From assembly GCA_034440615.1 (NCBI GenBank), contig JAOTOM010004365.1:62001-126000 (forward strand): 64,000 nucleotides of DNA, given 5' to 3'. Of this stretch, positions 44,865 to 56,199 are shown piece after piece. Origin of the DNA: Ashinkailepas kermadecensis. Taxonomy: Eukaryota > Arthropoda > Thecostraca > Neolepadidae. The translations under genes and the position numbers were made by a program. Every line of letters begins with the position of its first letter. The first letter of the stretch is position 1. The notes below the pieces were generated by a model. That model did no database searches. It was not told the DNA's origin and worked only from the letters and a program-made list of their open reading frames with translations.

Positions 44865-46480
44865 ATCCAGATTGCTGTGATTCGTCTAATCGAGGACAAC
44901 CTGGATGATATTTGTCTTTTCGGGATTGGTGTACAGGACTATGTGAAATTAGTAACACATATTTTCAGCAATAACCTCATACGTTTCGGTAACTCCATAT
45001 ACAAGCAGACAAAAGGAGTGACTATGGGTAACCGATGTGCACCTCCTTTAGCGATTGCTTTTATGCACCGCCTTGAGTCGATCTTCTTAGCTTCGTATGA
45101 TTTGAAACCAGCTCTCTACATGAGGCATATAGACGATATTTTTGGTGTTTGGCCACATGGCTTGACCTCTCTGCCAGAATTATTTGCAGAAATTAACCAA
45201 CAACATTCCAGCATCAAGTTTACCTTAGAACACACCGGTCATAGCAGTTCGATTCCTTTCCTTGATACCTTGTTTGTAGTTCAGGCTGATGGGAGCTACA
45301 TCACCGAGCTGTACTTTAAACCAATGGCAGCCCCCATCATCTTGCACTATGATTCGGCCCACCCGATGGCCACTAAAAAGGTCGTTCTAACATCCCAAAT
45401 GAGGAGAGCAGCGCGAGTTTCCTCCGATACTATTTCATTGCGAGCGGAGCCTTGCGAAGATGACGAATCTTTTCCTGGAAAACGGATACCCAGCACATCG
45501 GGTACACTCCGCCGCTCGTGCTGTTCACCCTTACAACAGTAGTAGGATAGGTGGGCAACGTCAGCATCGAGCGGGTAGCAATCCCAACTATGTTTACATG
45601 AGACTTCCTTTTGTCGATGACCAACTATGTCGACAGGTAAACGCAGCCATCCGTTCGTCTCATCTAAACCATGTTAGGGTAGCATGGACTAGCGGACCTA
45701 CGCTGAAATCTTACTTGGTCCGCTCAGCCCTTGAAATGCCGCCATGCCCTGCTGGTAGGAGAACGTGCCACACCTGTATCAACGGGCTCAAAGGTAGATG
45801 CACACGGAAAAGCGTAGTTTACAAAATAACGTGCAATCGCGCTGTCTTGGAACATTTTATGTCGGTAAAACCAAACGTAGCATCAGGGATAGGTACAATG
45901 CGCACTTAGGAGATGCCAGACTTCGGAGAGCATACACACCTTTAGGCGAACACATGATCTACAAACATTCTAACATGGAACACAGCGATACTAACACAAA
46001 CTTCAAAGTAGAAACTCTAGCAACAGCCAGGGACAACGCTGATCTGAAGGTCCTCGAATCTCTACATATACGTAATCTACGGCGGCAACTAAACACGCCA
46101 ACGACGTCTTGGTATATCACATAAAAATACATAAACATAAAATATATATAGTATGTATTACGGGTTATATTGGATATATGTCTATATATGTGCGTGAGTG
46201 TATGTATTGATATGTATATGTACCATTGGCTCGGGCGTCTTCAGAGGATTCCTTCTTGACATAATCTGTTTCTTGTTTGGAGTTTCTGTGAGTGTCTGCA
46301 CCACTGAGCAGGCTTTTCTGCATTCCACGTGTCGTTTTGCACGCTTTTCCCCGAGTGCCTTTTTCAATTTTTTAAGCTTGAGCTTTTTTTATCACTCCTG
46401 ACGATGGCCCCTGGCCGAAACGTTGAGTAATAAAGTATAACCTTTATCATTACTTTTGATATCAACTCAGCACCTCCTGG
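44865..46480 (+). mobile_element. 5'-truncated Penelope-like element with GIY-YIG endonuclease
   Basis: The RT palm starts within the domain. YKQTKGVTMGNRCAPPLA and HIDDIFGVWPHG (catalytic DD kept, Tyr to His) lie at 45,000-45,150, then SIPFLDTLFVVQADGSYITE and NPNYVYMRLPFVDDQLC. The Cys linker CPAGRRTCHTCINGLKGRC lies at about 45,745-45,800. The GIY-YIG start VVYKITC and, one frame away, GTFYVGKTKRSIRDRYNAHL lie at 45,815-45,905. Two frameshifts (near 45,480 and 45,850) break the protein. PLEs combine RT and GIY-YIG in this order. The element abuts the inverted LTR-element fragment with no gap. Confidence 0.88.
46391..46440 (+). ncRNA. Hammerhead-ribozyme-like core at PLE 3' end
   Basis: CTGACGA (46,398-46,404), a GGCC/GGCC stem with a CCT loop, then GAAAC (46,417-46,421) reproduces the hammerhead core CUGANGA–stem II–GAAA. 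ACTC before and GAGT after the core can pair. The sequence beyond (GTAATAAAG ... CTTTATCATTAC) can form a further stem. One unpaired T precedes stem II. Hammerhead motifs are documented in PLE terminal repeats. Cleavage competence is unproven here. Confidence 0.45.
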
Positions 46481-46859
46481 TATATTGAAGGTCGTATATT
46501 TTCTTTACGCGTAATGTCTAAAACCCAGGAGCATCTAAGAGCCATTCTTCGTTGAATTAAACATTAGTTATCGGCCACCGAACATAACCTTGCAGCGTGA
46601 CCTTCCAGAAATGCCCGAGGCTATAAGTCCTGAATCTTTGACCTGATCGAAGTAAAGTGTGCGCAGGTTGATTCAGGGCATAAAATAAACCAATTTTGCT
46701 CAATATCTGAGACATGAGGGTGCCGGGCCCTGGTCGATCTGTCGTGGAATGTTAACGATGTTAACGTTAACGCTAATGTTAACGATCATTTAGGTTTTAT
46801 TTGTCGGGAAAAAATAATGAAGCAGGCATAACCTTTTTAACTACTATTAATTAACTACT

Positions 46860-47610
46860 TACTAGTTATATAATTACCAGGTCAAAAAGTAGACTCCTCG
46901 AAAAGCTGCTCGTAAACGATGCGCCGACAATCTTGGCAATGGTGGGCAAGATGGATGTCGGGCGATATTTAGATGCGTCAGTCAATTGTGGATACTTTTT
47001 GATCGGATGCATTGTCGTTGATTTCCACGTGTCCGAAACGGTATCAGAGATAGACTGCTTTTCACTATGCTGATAATGACGAGACATATAGACTGGAGAC
47101 ACATTTTAATCAAGTGGATGCACAAACGACCCGCACCGCTACCACTGCTACCGCGCATACCTCCGACCACGCGCCACCTCTGATCAGGTGTGCCACGAGC
47201 AGACCTGAAATGCGCTGGTGGAGACGCGCGGCAGATGTGTCGGCAGCTCGGTCACTGAGGTGTCCACCTGGACGCTGGTGGAGATGCGCGGCAGATGTGT
47301 CGGCAGCTCGGTCACTGAGGTGTCCACCTGGACGCTGGTGGAGATGCGCGGCAGATGTGTCGGCAGCTCGGTCACTGAGGTGTCCACCTGGACGGCAGTT
47401 CCGACGCTCACTCGCGCAAAATATCGATTCAGCGTCGTCGTCCTCGCTCGGAACCAACTGGCTGGCCTGCTTCAATGCAACAATGGGCACGGCATTGCGC
47501 CGCATTGAGCTCCGTTCGCCCTCCCTAGTGGGCTGGTTAATCTCGCTCTGCGTTTCGCTGTGGATAATAGACTCGACGCGCCTGGTTGTTGGTTGGTTCA
47601 ATCAATCATC
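46860..47610 (-). mobile_element. LINE ORF2 fragment (CR1/L2-type) with internal triplication
   Basis: On the minus strand 46,870-47,170 reads RGSSGSGAGRLCIHLIKMCL, then VSDTWKSTTMHPIKKYPQ and ASKYRPTSILPTIAKIV. These are the RT N-terminal motifs (fingers) of CR1/L2-type LINEs. Upstream a frame with VQVDTSVTELPTHLPRIST corresponds to the linker before RT and is present three times in tandem. The fragment is truncated on both sides and frame-broken. Confidence 0.75.
47217..47398. repeat. 60-bp tandem repeat, three near-identical units
   Basis: The unit starts 'gagatgcgcggcagatgtgt', continues 'cggcagctcggtcactgagg' and ends 'tgtccacctggacgctggtg'. Three copies differ only at the outer edges (gagacg/gagatg and gctggtg/gcagttc). 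60 bp is 20 codons, so the LINE frame is kept. Confidence 0.95.
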
Positions 47611-49380
47611 AATCAACGCATTCGCACAAGTGTGGGCCACTAGGGCCCTTCAAGGTAGCGCGTACCACGAAAACACCGCACCAGGCCCGTCTCAACGGCA
47701 GGGCGGATTGACTCCGTGAACAATGTGTAATTTACGGAAGCATGGACATAGGTACAGAGTGCGCCTCACGAATCACCACACAGCGTCACACATGATCAAA
47801 CTGAATAATGTTGTTTCGGAGAAATGGAATCTAGATCATTCGGTTTCCGGCGATGGGAAATGCCGTTTGGAGCCAAATCAATTCGTTTATTGATGATTCT
47901 GAAGCTGAATTGTTGCTCTCCGAGGTGAGCTCAACCGCGTCCTTTTCTGCCTTTGATCGCGTGTCCTCTGGGTGTGTTCCACACACGGTACAAGAATTTA
48001 CGAGGATTAGAACATAAATACTATGAATGACTGTATGTGCTTGGATCGAATTACGACTCAACGTTAGGGGTCAGACGCAATGTTATTGTGGACATCGGGG
48101 ATCTCAAGTAAAGAAAGAAAACAGGTAGGTTCCTGATGCAATTCAAGAACTCTGAAATATACGCCCGCGACAAGCGCACCCGGTTGTTCACTAGTGTATG
48201 CGCGAAGAATATAGTTACAATTTATGAGACTCGGTCTCCACAAAATATGATGCGAAGTGCATTTATGAATGTTATCTTGCCTTCAGAGGTCAATTTCATT
48301 GCCACTTGTAGTGATATATTGCGCATATTGTTACTTTGGGTATTGTCTTCTGGGAGTATTTTCCACCATAGACGGCGGGCCCGCTGCGCCCGCCAGCCAT
48401 TCATAATATGACGGCGCACTGCACCATTCCCTGAATGTTAATGGGCCCCAACGCCAAAGTTACAGATATATTTTCATATTTGAAACGATAGGCGATGTGC
48501 CTGACATGATTTCCGTCGCCATTGGAGTTGAGGGCGACAGGTTTCCTCGATATTGTTTAAGAACATTACGCTTAAGGGCGTTGAATAGAAATAATGCATC
48601 TACAACCGTGAATTTATCCTACACCATTTTGGCACGGCGGAGCCGATGTTGCTTAGTATTGATCAAGGCTGAAATTTTATTTTTAACCGTGCCGCTGAGC
48701 CTCTGGGCAGCAACTGTCGGCGCTTGACATGCATCGAGCCATCCTAGAACCTCAATAATGCCTGAAAGCTTCATGTCAAAAGGTGAACAATGACGGGGTT
48801 AGATATCTATAGAAGTAGTCGAGTGTGGCATCAGAAGGCAGCTGATTTTATGCCGGTTTATTTGAGATCATTGGAAATTAATTCGCTAATATAGAACATA
48901 TGATATACAATTTAAAGTAAAATAATGTGGTAGCTTGGAACACAAATCCTGGAACTGAGTGCAAAAATGACAGTGTTAAACCGTCATGGAGATATTCAAG
49001 ATGATATAAAAATGTAGCACGTTCGATTTACGTTTAGTTAAGAACATCGGAAATTGTTAGCGCATCACACAAAAGACGTATGGCGCGTTTTATTACAAAA
49101 TGTTGAGTAGCCAATTGTTCCCATTTCACTATAAGGGCAAAGTGACAGGGCGAAATGATTTGGTAATACAACGAATTACAAATCATAAGCGAGCTTGCTT
49201 CAATGTTGTTCAGATTTGACCATTGGAAATGACTTGCACCTCTAGAAACTAGAATATAGCATTAATCATAGCAAGCCCACTCTGGTAGTGTTCCTTCAAA
49301 AAGCAACCACCAGAGCGGCGCCACCGGTATTATGTCCGCTCATGACGCCTAACGCGACATTGAAGAGAATACAAACTGAT
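47611..49380. other. Gene-free stretch with weak exon candidates
   Basis: Apart from the candidate exon at 47,853-47,924 no gene is supported. An open frame of 91 codons at 48,136-48,411 has a hydrophobic stretch (ILRILLLWVLSSGSIF) and no recognised family. No repeats are seen. Confidence 0.35.
47853..47924 (+). CDS. Possible first exon, MGN N terminus
   Basis: ATG in good context (ggcgATGg) encodes MGNAVWSQINSFIDDSEAEL, then LLSE, then a strong donor (gag|gtgagc), phase 0. MG at the N terminus with a small residue at position 4 allows myristoylation. No downstream exon was identified and no family recognised. It may be a chance match. Confidence 0.27.
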
Positions 49381-49389
49381 ATCGCTTAA

Positions 49390-50200
49390 TCTGTCATATC
49401 CGAAACGTCTGAGGGTGAAATCATTTCAGTAGCCTTTCTTATGACCCTTTCGATTGATTTCATCCTGCACGAGATGAAGACCAAAAGCTTCAGCACAGCA
49501 TTCCACATGTGGTCTGACAAATGAACTGTAGAGTTCCCTTATAGCTTCTCTGCTTTTATTTTGATATGAACTGGACCGTGAATTATTTACTGTCACCCTT
49601 TGCTTTCTGTTTTGTAGCCGTTTCCCTATCCGTTCAACTAGAGTTCCGATAGTGGCATTGTTTGAAGTTGAATAATGAGTCTTACATGTAGCACTGTGTC
49701 AAAACCTTTAATGACAGCTACATAATCCACATCGATAGATTTTTGTGTATCAATGTTGTTTGAGATATCCTGACACCTATAGGAAATTAGTCAAACATGA
49801 TCTTCCCAGACTAACTCCATGCTGTGTATCCCTGAATAGAGAAGGTCTGTTTAAGTGATATTGTGTGTTAAATTTGAGTATTTTCTCTAATGCTGTACAC
49901 ACTAAGGATGCCAGACTTGCTGGCCTATGCTCAATGCTTCAAACATGTTCCCATTGTAAAAATAGGCCCTATGTTTGCATTCCTGCAGTCATATGGAACT
50001 TCAACACGACACATGGATGATTTACAAACAGGAGAGAGGTGGTGGGTAAGCGTTTTCCAGCTTGGTTTCACAAAATATTCAAGCATATGTCGTGCGGGTT
50101 GGTTGCAGTGTTGTTTATTCTTCAAGCACACTATAACAATGTCTACTAAAAGATGATTCAGCTCTCCTGGCTTACTGTCGTACCTTCCCTTCAGCTCTCT
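49390..50200 (-). mobile_element. CR1-type LINE reverse-transcriptase relic
   Basis: In broken minus-strand frames: a GRPASLVCTALEKILKF approach, QHGVSLGRSCLTNF (RT motif 2a, family QHGFxxGRSCLTNLL), VDYVAVIKGFDTVLHVRLI (RT motif A, with the second Asp replaced), and a downstream FVRPHVECCAEAFGLHL (thumb motif RP..EY). Stops and frame changes are frequent. It is a dead copy. Confidence 0.65.
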
Positions 50201-50209
50201 ATTTCCGAG

Positions 50210-51017
50210 GTGTCTTCATGAGCTTCACTGATGAAAATTGTCGATTCGACACTTGAGATATATATCAGTCTTCCTTGTACCCCCGGACATCTTCTATTAG
50301 GGGATCCACCCTAATTTGGGGACGGGTGGCGTACATTTTCCTCCGCTATCATTATTGAGAACAAATAAGCCTATTAGCATGACACTTACAGGACATGTGG
50401 ACGGATAGGATAGTTTTTTATATAGCAAGGTCGGCAAGGGTGCAGGTCACGCCATTCCATATTAATCGAGGTCAAATTACCAACATTAGTCGCTTTTATA
50501 CTGCAAGGTACAAACAAATCCAGACACGATTTTCAATGCAATACATTTATAATAGCTGAAAAAAATCGGCTTGTGGCGCCCAGTGGGCAGTTTTTTTGTC
50601 CGCCAGCCGAATCTCAGAGGCGAAATGGCCCGGGAGGCAATAACAACTATCCTTTGGGTGGAAAAGCTAGCAAATTACCTCGGCAGGTGAGGGAAATCAC
50701 TGACAACGACATCATTACTGCGACGCGAAGTAACCAAGTTCTGTCGTGTGTTTTCCACCAACAGCCAGACCTCACCGACATCGGGCTAGGGACGCTGAGG
50801 CCGTCGACGGTTCCAGCGCCACCCTGGCCTGGCTCTGCCGGCCGCAGATGGAGGAGAGAGCGGTAGCCTACTCTGCCAGCGGCATCTGCATCCGACGGAC
50901 TGTGGCAGCTCTGGAGAGGCATCCGCAGCCGCTGTCACGTTTGCGTAACGACAGTGAATGGGCGGGCATAAAGCCACAAAATACCAGCTGAGAATGCCAG
51001 GATGGCCTGCAGTTCGT
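50210..51017. other. Gene-free stretch, GC-rich on the right
   Basis: From about 50,570 the sequence is clearly GC-richer. A 97-codon plus-strand open frame (50,573-50,866) has no recognisable motif. It leads directly into the 36-bp minisatellite. Confidence 0.35.
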
Positions 51018-51515
51018 GCGCACGATACGTGTGTGACAGTCACTGTGAGACGTGCGGACGATACGTGTGTGACAGTCACTGTGAGACGTGCGGACGATAC
51101 GTGTGTGACAGTCACTGTGAGACGTGCGGACGATACGTGTGTGACAGTCACTGTGAGACGTGCGGACGATACGTGTGTGACAGTCACTGTGAGACGTGCG
51201 CACGATACGTGTGTGACAGTCACTGTGAGACGTGCGGACGATACGTGTGTGACAGTCACTGTGAGACGTGCGGACGATACGTGTGTGACAGTCACTGTGA
51301 GACGTGCGGACGATACGTGTGTGACAGTCACTGTGAGACGTGCGGACGATACGTGTGTGACAGTCACTGTGAGACGTGCGGACGATACGTGTGTGATAGT
51401 CACTGTGAGACGTGCGGACGATACGTGTGTGACAGTCACTGTGAGACGTGCGGACGATACGTGTGTGACAGTCACTGTGAGACGTGCGGACGATACGTGT
51501 GTGACAGTCACTGCA
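51018..51515. repeat. 36-bp minisatellite, ~14 units
   Basis: The unit is gacgtgcggacgatacgt followed by gtgtgacagtcactgtga. Units are nearly identical, with single changes (gcggac/gcgcac, gacagt/gatagt). It is open in four frames. One plus frame gives a 12-residue Cys/His repeat (CETCGRYVCDSH), another an Arg/Thr/Val repeat. No independent evidence of a gene. Confidence 0.95.
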
Positions 51516-52239
51516 TGACGGTGCGACACTGCGCGAGTTGCCAGCACGGTGGCGAGGCCGAGCAAGGAATGATATGCATGGTGCATTGACCACTATGCAT
51601 CATGCAGCAGCTATGGATGGCAACCACGTACAGTGTGTTACTCTTGCTTGGCATCTGCTGGCTTTGATCTACTAATGGGAAAACAGATTATACAGTGCCT
51701 GAACGCATCTGTGTTGCTTTAAATGAACTGTATGGATCTGGATACCGACGATATATGCCAGAAAAGCAGGTTCGATAGGGATCGAAAGCACGGGGCCGGT
51801 GGCCAAGTGGTGTAAAAAACTTCATAAGTTCGCATTCGATGATGGGGATGTCAAACGAGGAAGGTTGACTTAAATATGCAAACGTAAATATGTTTCAATG
51901 GTGTGAAGTATAAAAATAAAACAAAAAGAAGCAACTACGTTCACTACTTTCTCAAAATATATTCCAAACATTTATCAATAATTAGGCGCCAATACAGTTA
52001 TGATGAGGCTGCGCCATTCGTGAATTTCTCAATGTGAGCTGCCAACGGATTGGATCAAGAAGCGGCGTTTGGAAACGTGCGTTCATCTTTAGTTATACGC
52101 CATGTAATTGTGAGTAGCAAGGGAATTTAAGGTTCATCAGAGTCCTGGTCATGTTTAGGAAAACAGCTTGCATGAGCATTTCCAACATCCAGAACATCAT
52201 CTTGTAATGAAGACCATCACCTCTTCTAGCGATAGTTAT
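51516..52239. other. Gene-free stretch
   Basis: AT-rich. No exon or mobile element is recognised until the LINE tail at about 52,240. Confidence 0.4.
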
Positions 52240-53165
52240 AAAAAAGTCATAAAGTATTAAGGCTTAATAAGAGCCACAGGGGCCCATCTAGGTTAAGCCT
52301 ATCTAGAAAAGGTACTAGAAATGTACATACTCTCACCCCAATCAATCCCTTATCCCAAGTTCCTAGGAAGCTATATATCCCAGCCTATCTAGCACCACTC
52401 ACTTGCTACCGCATAACACCCTCAACAATCACGAGCTCCTCCCATCATACCCATCGTGCCACCATAGACAATCTCATCAGCATCACATCCTGAAGGAAGA
52501 TGCCGAATCCACTGCTAGGCACACCCCACACAAATTCATAAAGCGTTCAGACTTAATAAGAGACTCACTTGCTATTGCATAATACACTCAACAATTACAA
52601 ACTCCTCCCTTCATACCCATTGTGCTACCATAGACAATCTCATCAGTATCACATCCCGAAGGAAGGTGCTGAATCCACTGCTAGGTACACCCTATATTAA
52701 GTTATAAAGCGTTTAGACTTAATAAGAGACTCACCTGCTATTGCATAACACTCAACTATTTCAAACTCCTCCCAATTCCCAACTCCTCCCTGTCGATCAA
52801 CCCTCCCTGTAATACAGAAAAACAAGCCCCTATTCTTATTATGATTGTCTATGCCGTTATTAAAGATGTTCAGTGTGTTGCTACTGACAATGGTTCCTGG
52901 CAGCTGGTTCCAGTGTTCTACTACCCTGTTGGTGAAGAAAGACTGTCTTAACCTTGTCCTGCTGTGATTAACTTTAATTTTGAATTGATGACCTCTAATT
53001 GCATCATTTCTGTTAAATTCAAACATTTCCCTGAGATATCCCTGTTCCTGACCATGAACAAATTTAAAAACCTCGATGAGATCTACTCTCAGCCTTCTAT
53101 ATCTAAGTGAAAACATATTCAATTTCTTCAATCTTTCCTCATATGTCAGGTTGCCTATACCATTA
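52240..53165 (-). mobile_element. CR1/L2-type LINE, 3' end with C-terminal ORF2 domain
   Basis: The minus strand reads LTYEERLKKLNMFSLRYRRL, then DLIEVFKFVHGQ, the NDAIRGHQFKIK region, and RLRQSFFTNRVVEHWNQLPG (52,850-53,160). This is the conserved C-terminal tail of CR1/L2-type ORF2. The 3' UTR follows (52,240-52,840) and ends 'ctcttattaagccttaatac' with an 'tttatgactttt' tail. The same UTR is found at 16,440-16,680, so one family. This C-terminal part is open and is the best-preserved piece of that family here. Confidence 0.85.
52397..52745. repeat. 166-bp tandem duplication in LINE 3' UTR
   Basis: 'actcacttgcta' starts units at 52,397, 52,563 and (partial) 52,729, spacing 166. Each unit contains 'atagacaatctcatcagnat' and 'ctgaatccactgctagg' and ends 'cttaataagag'. 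Two full units and a partial third. Confidence 0.85.
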
Positions 53166-53444
53166 ACCATTTTATTGCATAGAATAACAATCATGATAAG
53201 ACCATCATGCCAATGATTTACCACTAAGTTAAGATCAAAGGTAAGAGAAATATATGATTTGGGCCAGATCTGCTGACTGAAATGGTGCATTTATGAGCTA
53301 CATTTTTGCAGAATGGACAGAGTGGGACCAATTGACAAATATATGAATTAGGTGCATTTACATTTGAACAAGTTTTTTTTTCTCCTATAGATGAAGGTAA
53401 TGTGGGCTGGATACAATAAATTTTAACTAGTTTGTGCATTTCTT

Positions 53445-53612
53445 GGTTGGTTATTGTTGGTTTTACGACATGTGGACCGTTCAGTCATGTAGCATCGCCA
53501 ATCTATCACGCTGATTGGTCGCGGGCGAAGAGTAGCGACAGGTGAGACACGAACCCACAATCTTTCGATTGTGAGACGAGCATCTTACCCATAGACCACT
53601 CGTCCCCTTTGT
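53445..53612 (-). mobile_element. tRNA-derived SINE (Val-like head)
   Basis: The minus strand begins 'gggacgagtggtctatgggt' (A box/D arm). Then comes an anticodon-loop-like 'ctcacaa' (CAC, Val) and a T arm gtggg-ttcgtgt-ctcac with a matching B box. The acceptor stem does not pair, so it is not a working tRNA. A body follows, ending in the short tandem tail 'aaccaacaataaccaaccaa', as SINEs mobilised by LINEs do. Length is about 165 bp. Confidence 0.6.
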
Positions 53613-55000
53613 ACATTTCTTGTTCTATCTTTTAAAAAGTAGTCTGGAATACAAGCATAATCCTTATTGTGAGAAGAACAGCATTCTTCTGGTCATAGGA
53701 ACACATCCTGAACTTTATTGATGAAAAGTTTCAAGCTTTTGGGAATGTGCAGCATTTCAGTTTTTAGGTGATTTGAGCATGATTGCTTGAAGTCTTGACC
53801 TGTGCAACTTAAGATACATATGTCTCAAACTTAGTATAAAGGAGAGGTTATAATGAGATATCAAGTGAGTAATGCCTATGTTTAAGTTGATTCTTTCTAT
53901 TGACAATGATAGGATTTGTGTAAAATGGCAAACATGCATAAGAAGTTCCTGGACCATTTATGATCACAATGTTGTCTTTCTGGTGTTTTCTGATGTGATT
54001 TCAACAAATTTGACGCTCATTCTGGTAAATTTGTCTTAAAAGGTGTTTTTGATTTCTTGGAATTGTTCTTTGGAATACGATGTTTATGGAGGTGACAAAG
54101 ATGATGGAAGTCATCTTTTAAGACAAAAGATGTTGAGTCATGTGTGTCACACAGTTGAGTCATGTGTGTGCTGTATGGCAGAGTTGAAGCCTATTGCTTT
54201 GTCCTAAAAATATTAAAATGGACTGAAATATTCAAAATGCTGTTTCGAATATAACAAACAGGAAGCGAATTATGATCTACAAGTTTAAGTCCGATAAACT
54301 ACAAATATTCTTCCCAATTCCAGGGTTCCAAGATCTAAATCAAACCATTGTTTTCTTGTATAATTTAACTCATATCAATCACACAATTTTTCCTATGAAT
54401 ATCCATCACATCATGCCATTGTTGGTAATCTGTGTTGCATAGTTCATGTCCAAGATTCAGTTTTTGGAAGGATGGAAATTTACCACATTACGAATATATG
54501 ACTGCTCTTGGAACCCGAACTGTCTGCACATAAAAATAAAAATAAATAGCATAAATTTCAAAGGGGCATTCATAAACGTATATAGGAACAAGGCTGAGTA
54601 AGTTTGTGCTTAAAGGTAAGTTTTGCATTCTTGGAATTTATTTCTATAATGCAATGTTTATAAATGTGGTTAAGTGACCACTCATTTCTTATGCAAATGC
54701 ATACTTTTCAGTTGGCAGACAAAATAACACCAAATAGGGGCTTGGAGTTGTGTAATTTGGAATGTAAAATAATGTTTTTAAAAAGTGGCATAATCTAACC
54801 TAGCCTAAGCTTTCATGTAAGACATAAGTTAAACAGATTCTGAGTTTTCTCAATTAAAAGAAAAACTTAGCCTAACCAAACAAAACCAAAACTGACATCT
54901 TTGTGTGCTTCATAGAGGTAAAATGTGTGTGAAAGTTGTCTCATGCATACCTTAAATTGCAATAATATCCATGTCTGATGTTCATGGAGTTAAACAAAAT
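53613..55000. repeat. AT-rich region with dispersed repeat family B copies
   Basis: Segments at about 54,010-54,130 and 54,600-55,000 match the interior of the hAT-like element (59,860-60,430). Shared phrases are 'ttcttggaatt', 'gcaatgttnatnaangtg', 'caaatgc(a/t)t(a/g)cttttcag', 'aaaataacacca', 'cctaaccaaac' and 'aatgtgtgtgaaa'. These are older relatives of that element or of a repeat inside it. No genes are seen. Confidence 0.55.
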
Positions 55001-56199
55001 GGATGCAGGTCATTGCCCATTGACTTTGATGGCCCTTGGTGGTTTCGTGGTACTGCCCTTGGTAAGAGGATAGGTACATGGCAGACCCCTGCTCCTTCCC
55101 AAAGCATAATTTATGGATGCCCATTTATGTGCTATTTGACTCGTTAAGCTTTCTTGCTGCATTTCTTTCCATAAATCTGTATCTAAATGCAAGCTTGCTT
55201 TTCCTTTTGCCTTCTGAAGTTTCGGATATCATCATTTGGTGTTTGATACATCCTTTTGAATCCTGGATTTAGACAAAAAATTGTCAGCAAGCCTACTCTG
55301 GGAGGATGGTGTCCTTGCTATTCGTAGTATATGAAACACCCCGTCTCTTTCAAGGAAGTTAGGTGTCTTATGTCAGATAGTAAATTTGCTGTCTTTGTGA
55401 AAGTGGCACCAAACTTTCAACCAAGAAAAAAGATGATGTTTTTTTCTTACTGGAGAGATCATTGCTCTCGATGACATAGATCCAGGACTAGTCTTTTTTT
55501 GTTTCAACCCCATACTCATGGTGTTTCAATGCAATTTTGGAAGCTTTATTGTCATGTTATGGTATTAGAAACCTCAGTTTGTTCTGGCATCCTTGACTTT
55601 TGCCTGCTTTTAACAACTGAAGTGTTTTATGTCACAAATTGGTATGTTCTGTAGGCACACTTAGCATAATCAGTCAGTTTGTACAAGGATTTTACATTCT
55701 TGGTTGACATATAGCAGTTCTAGCATACTCAGTGTGTCAATGCAATTGTGAACCTCTGTTGTCATATTGCACCTTTGCATCATTGCTAAAGTCATGGTAT
55801 GATGGCAATGGCATGACATTTATGTCATGGCAATGTTTTGACATTGTATTTTGTCCCAATAAAGCTTTGATGTGTTCTATTCTTGCAGCAATCTTGTGAA
55901 CTTTTCAGTTAAATGCATTCTAAGCATTCTCAGTGCGAGACACGAAATTGGCATTGCAAACTTGTGGTTTCATGCCTGTTTGTACTGAGAGTCTATTTTG
56001 TTGATTTTACTATTTTCATGCAAGGCATCATAATTAAACTCGTCGTAATTCAATTCTTTCACTTTGACTTTTTGTCCAAAGGAACGCCTGATATTCACCT
56101 AATCATACTTGTCGATATTAAACAAATTGCAGGTTTGGTTTTTCTTGTTGCATATAATTATCATGTGAGTTGTAGAAAAAGCCCTAACAATATGTTCTT
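55001..56199. other. Gene-free AT-rich stretch
   Basis: No coding sequence is recognised. Short open frames (for example 55,913-56,212) show no motif. Confidence 0.4.
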
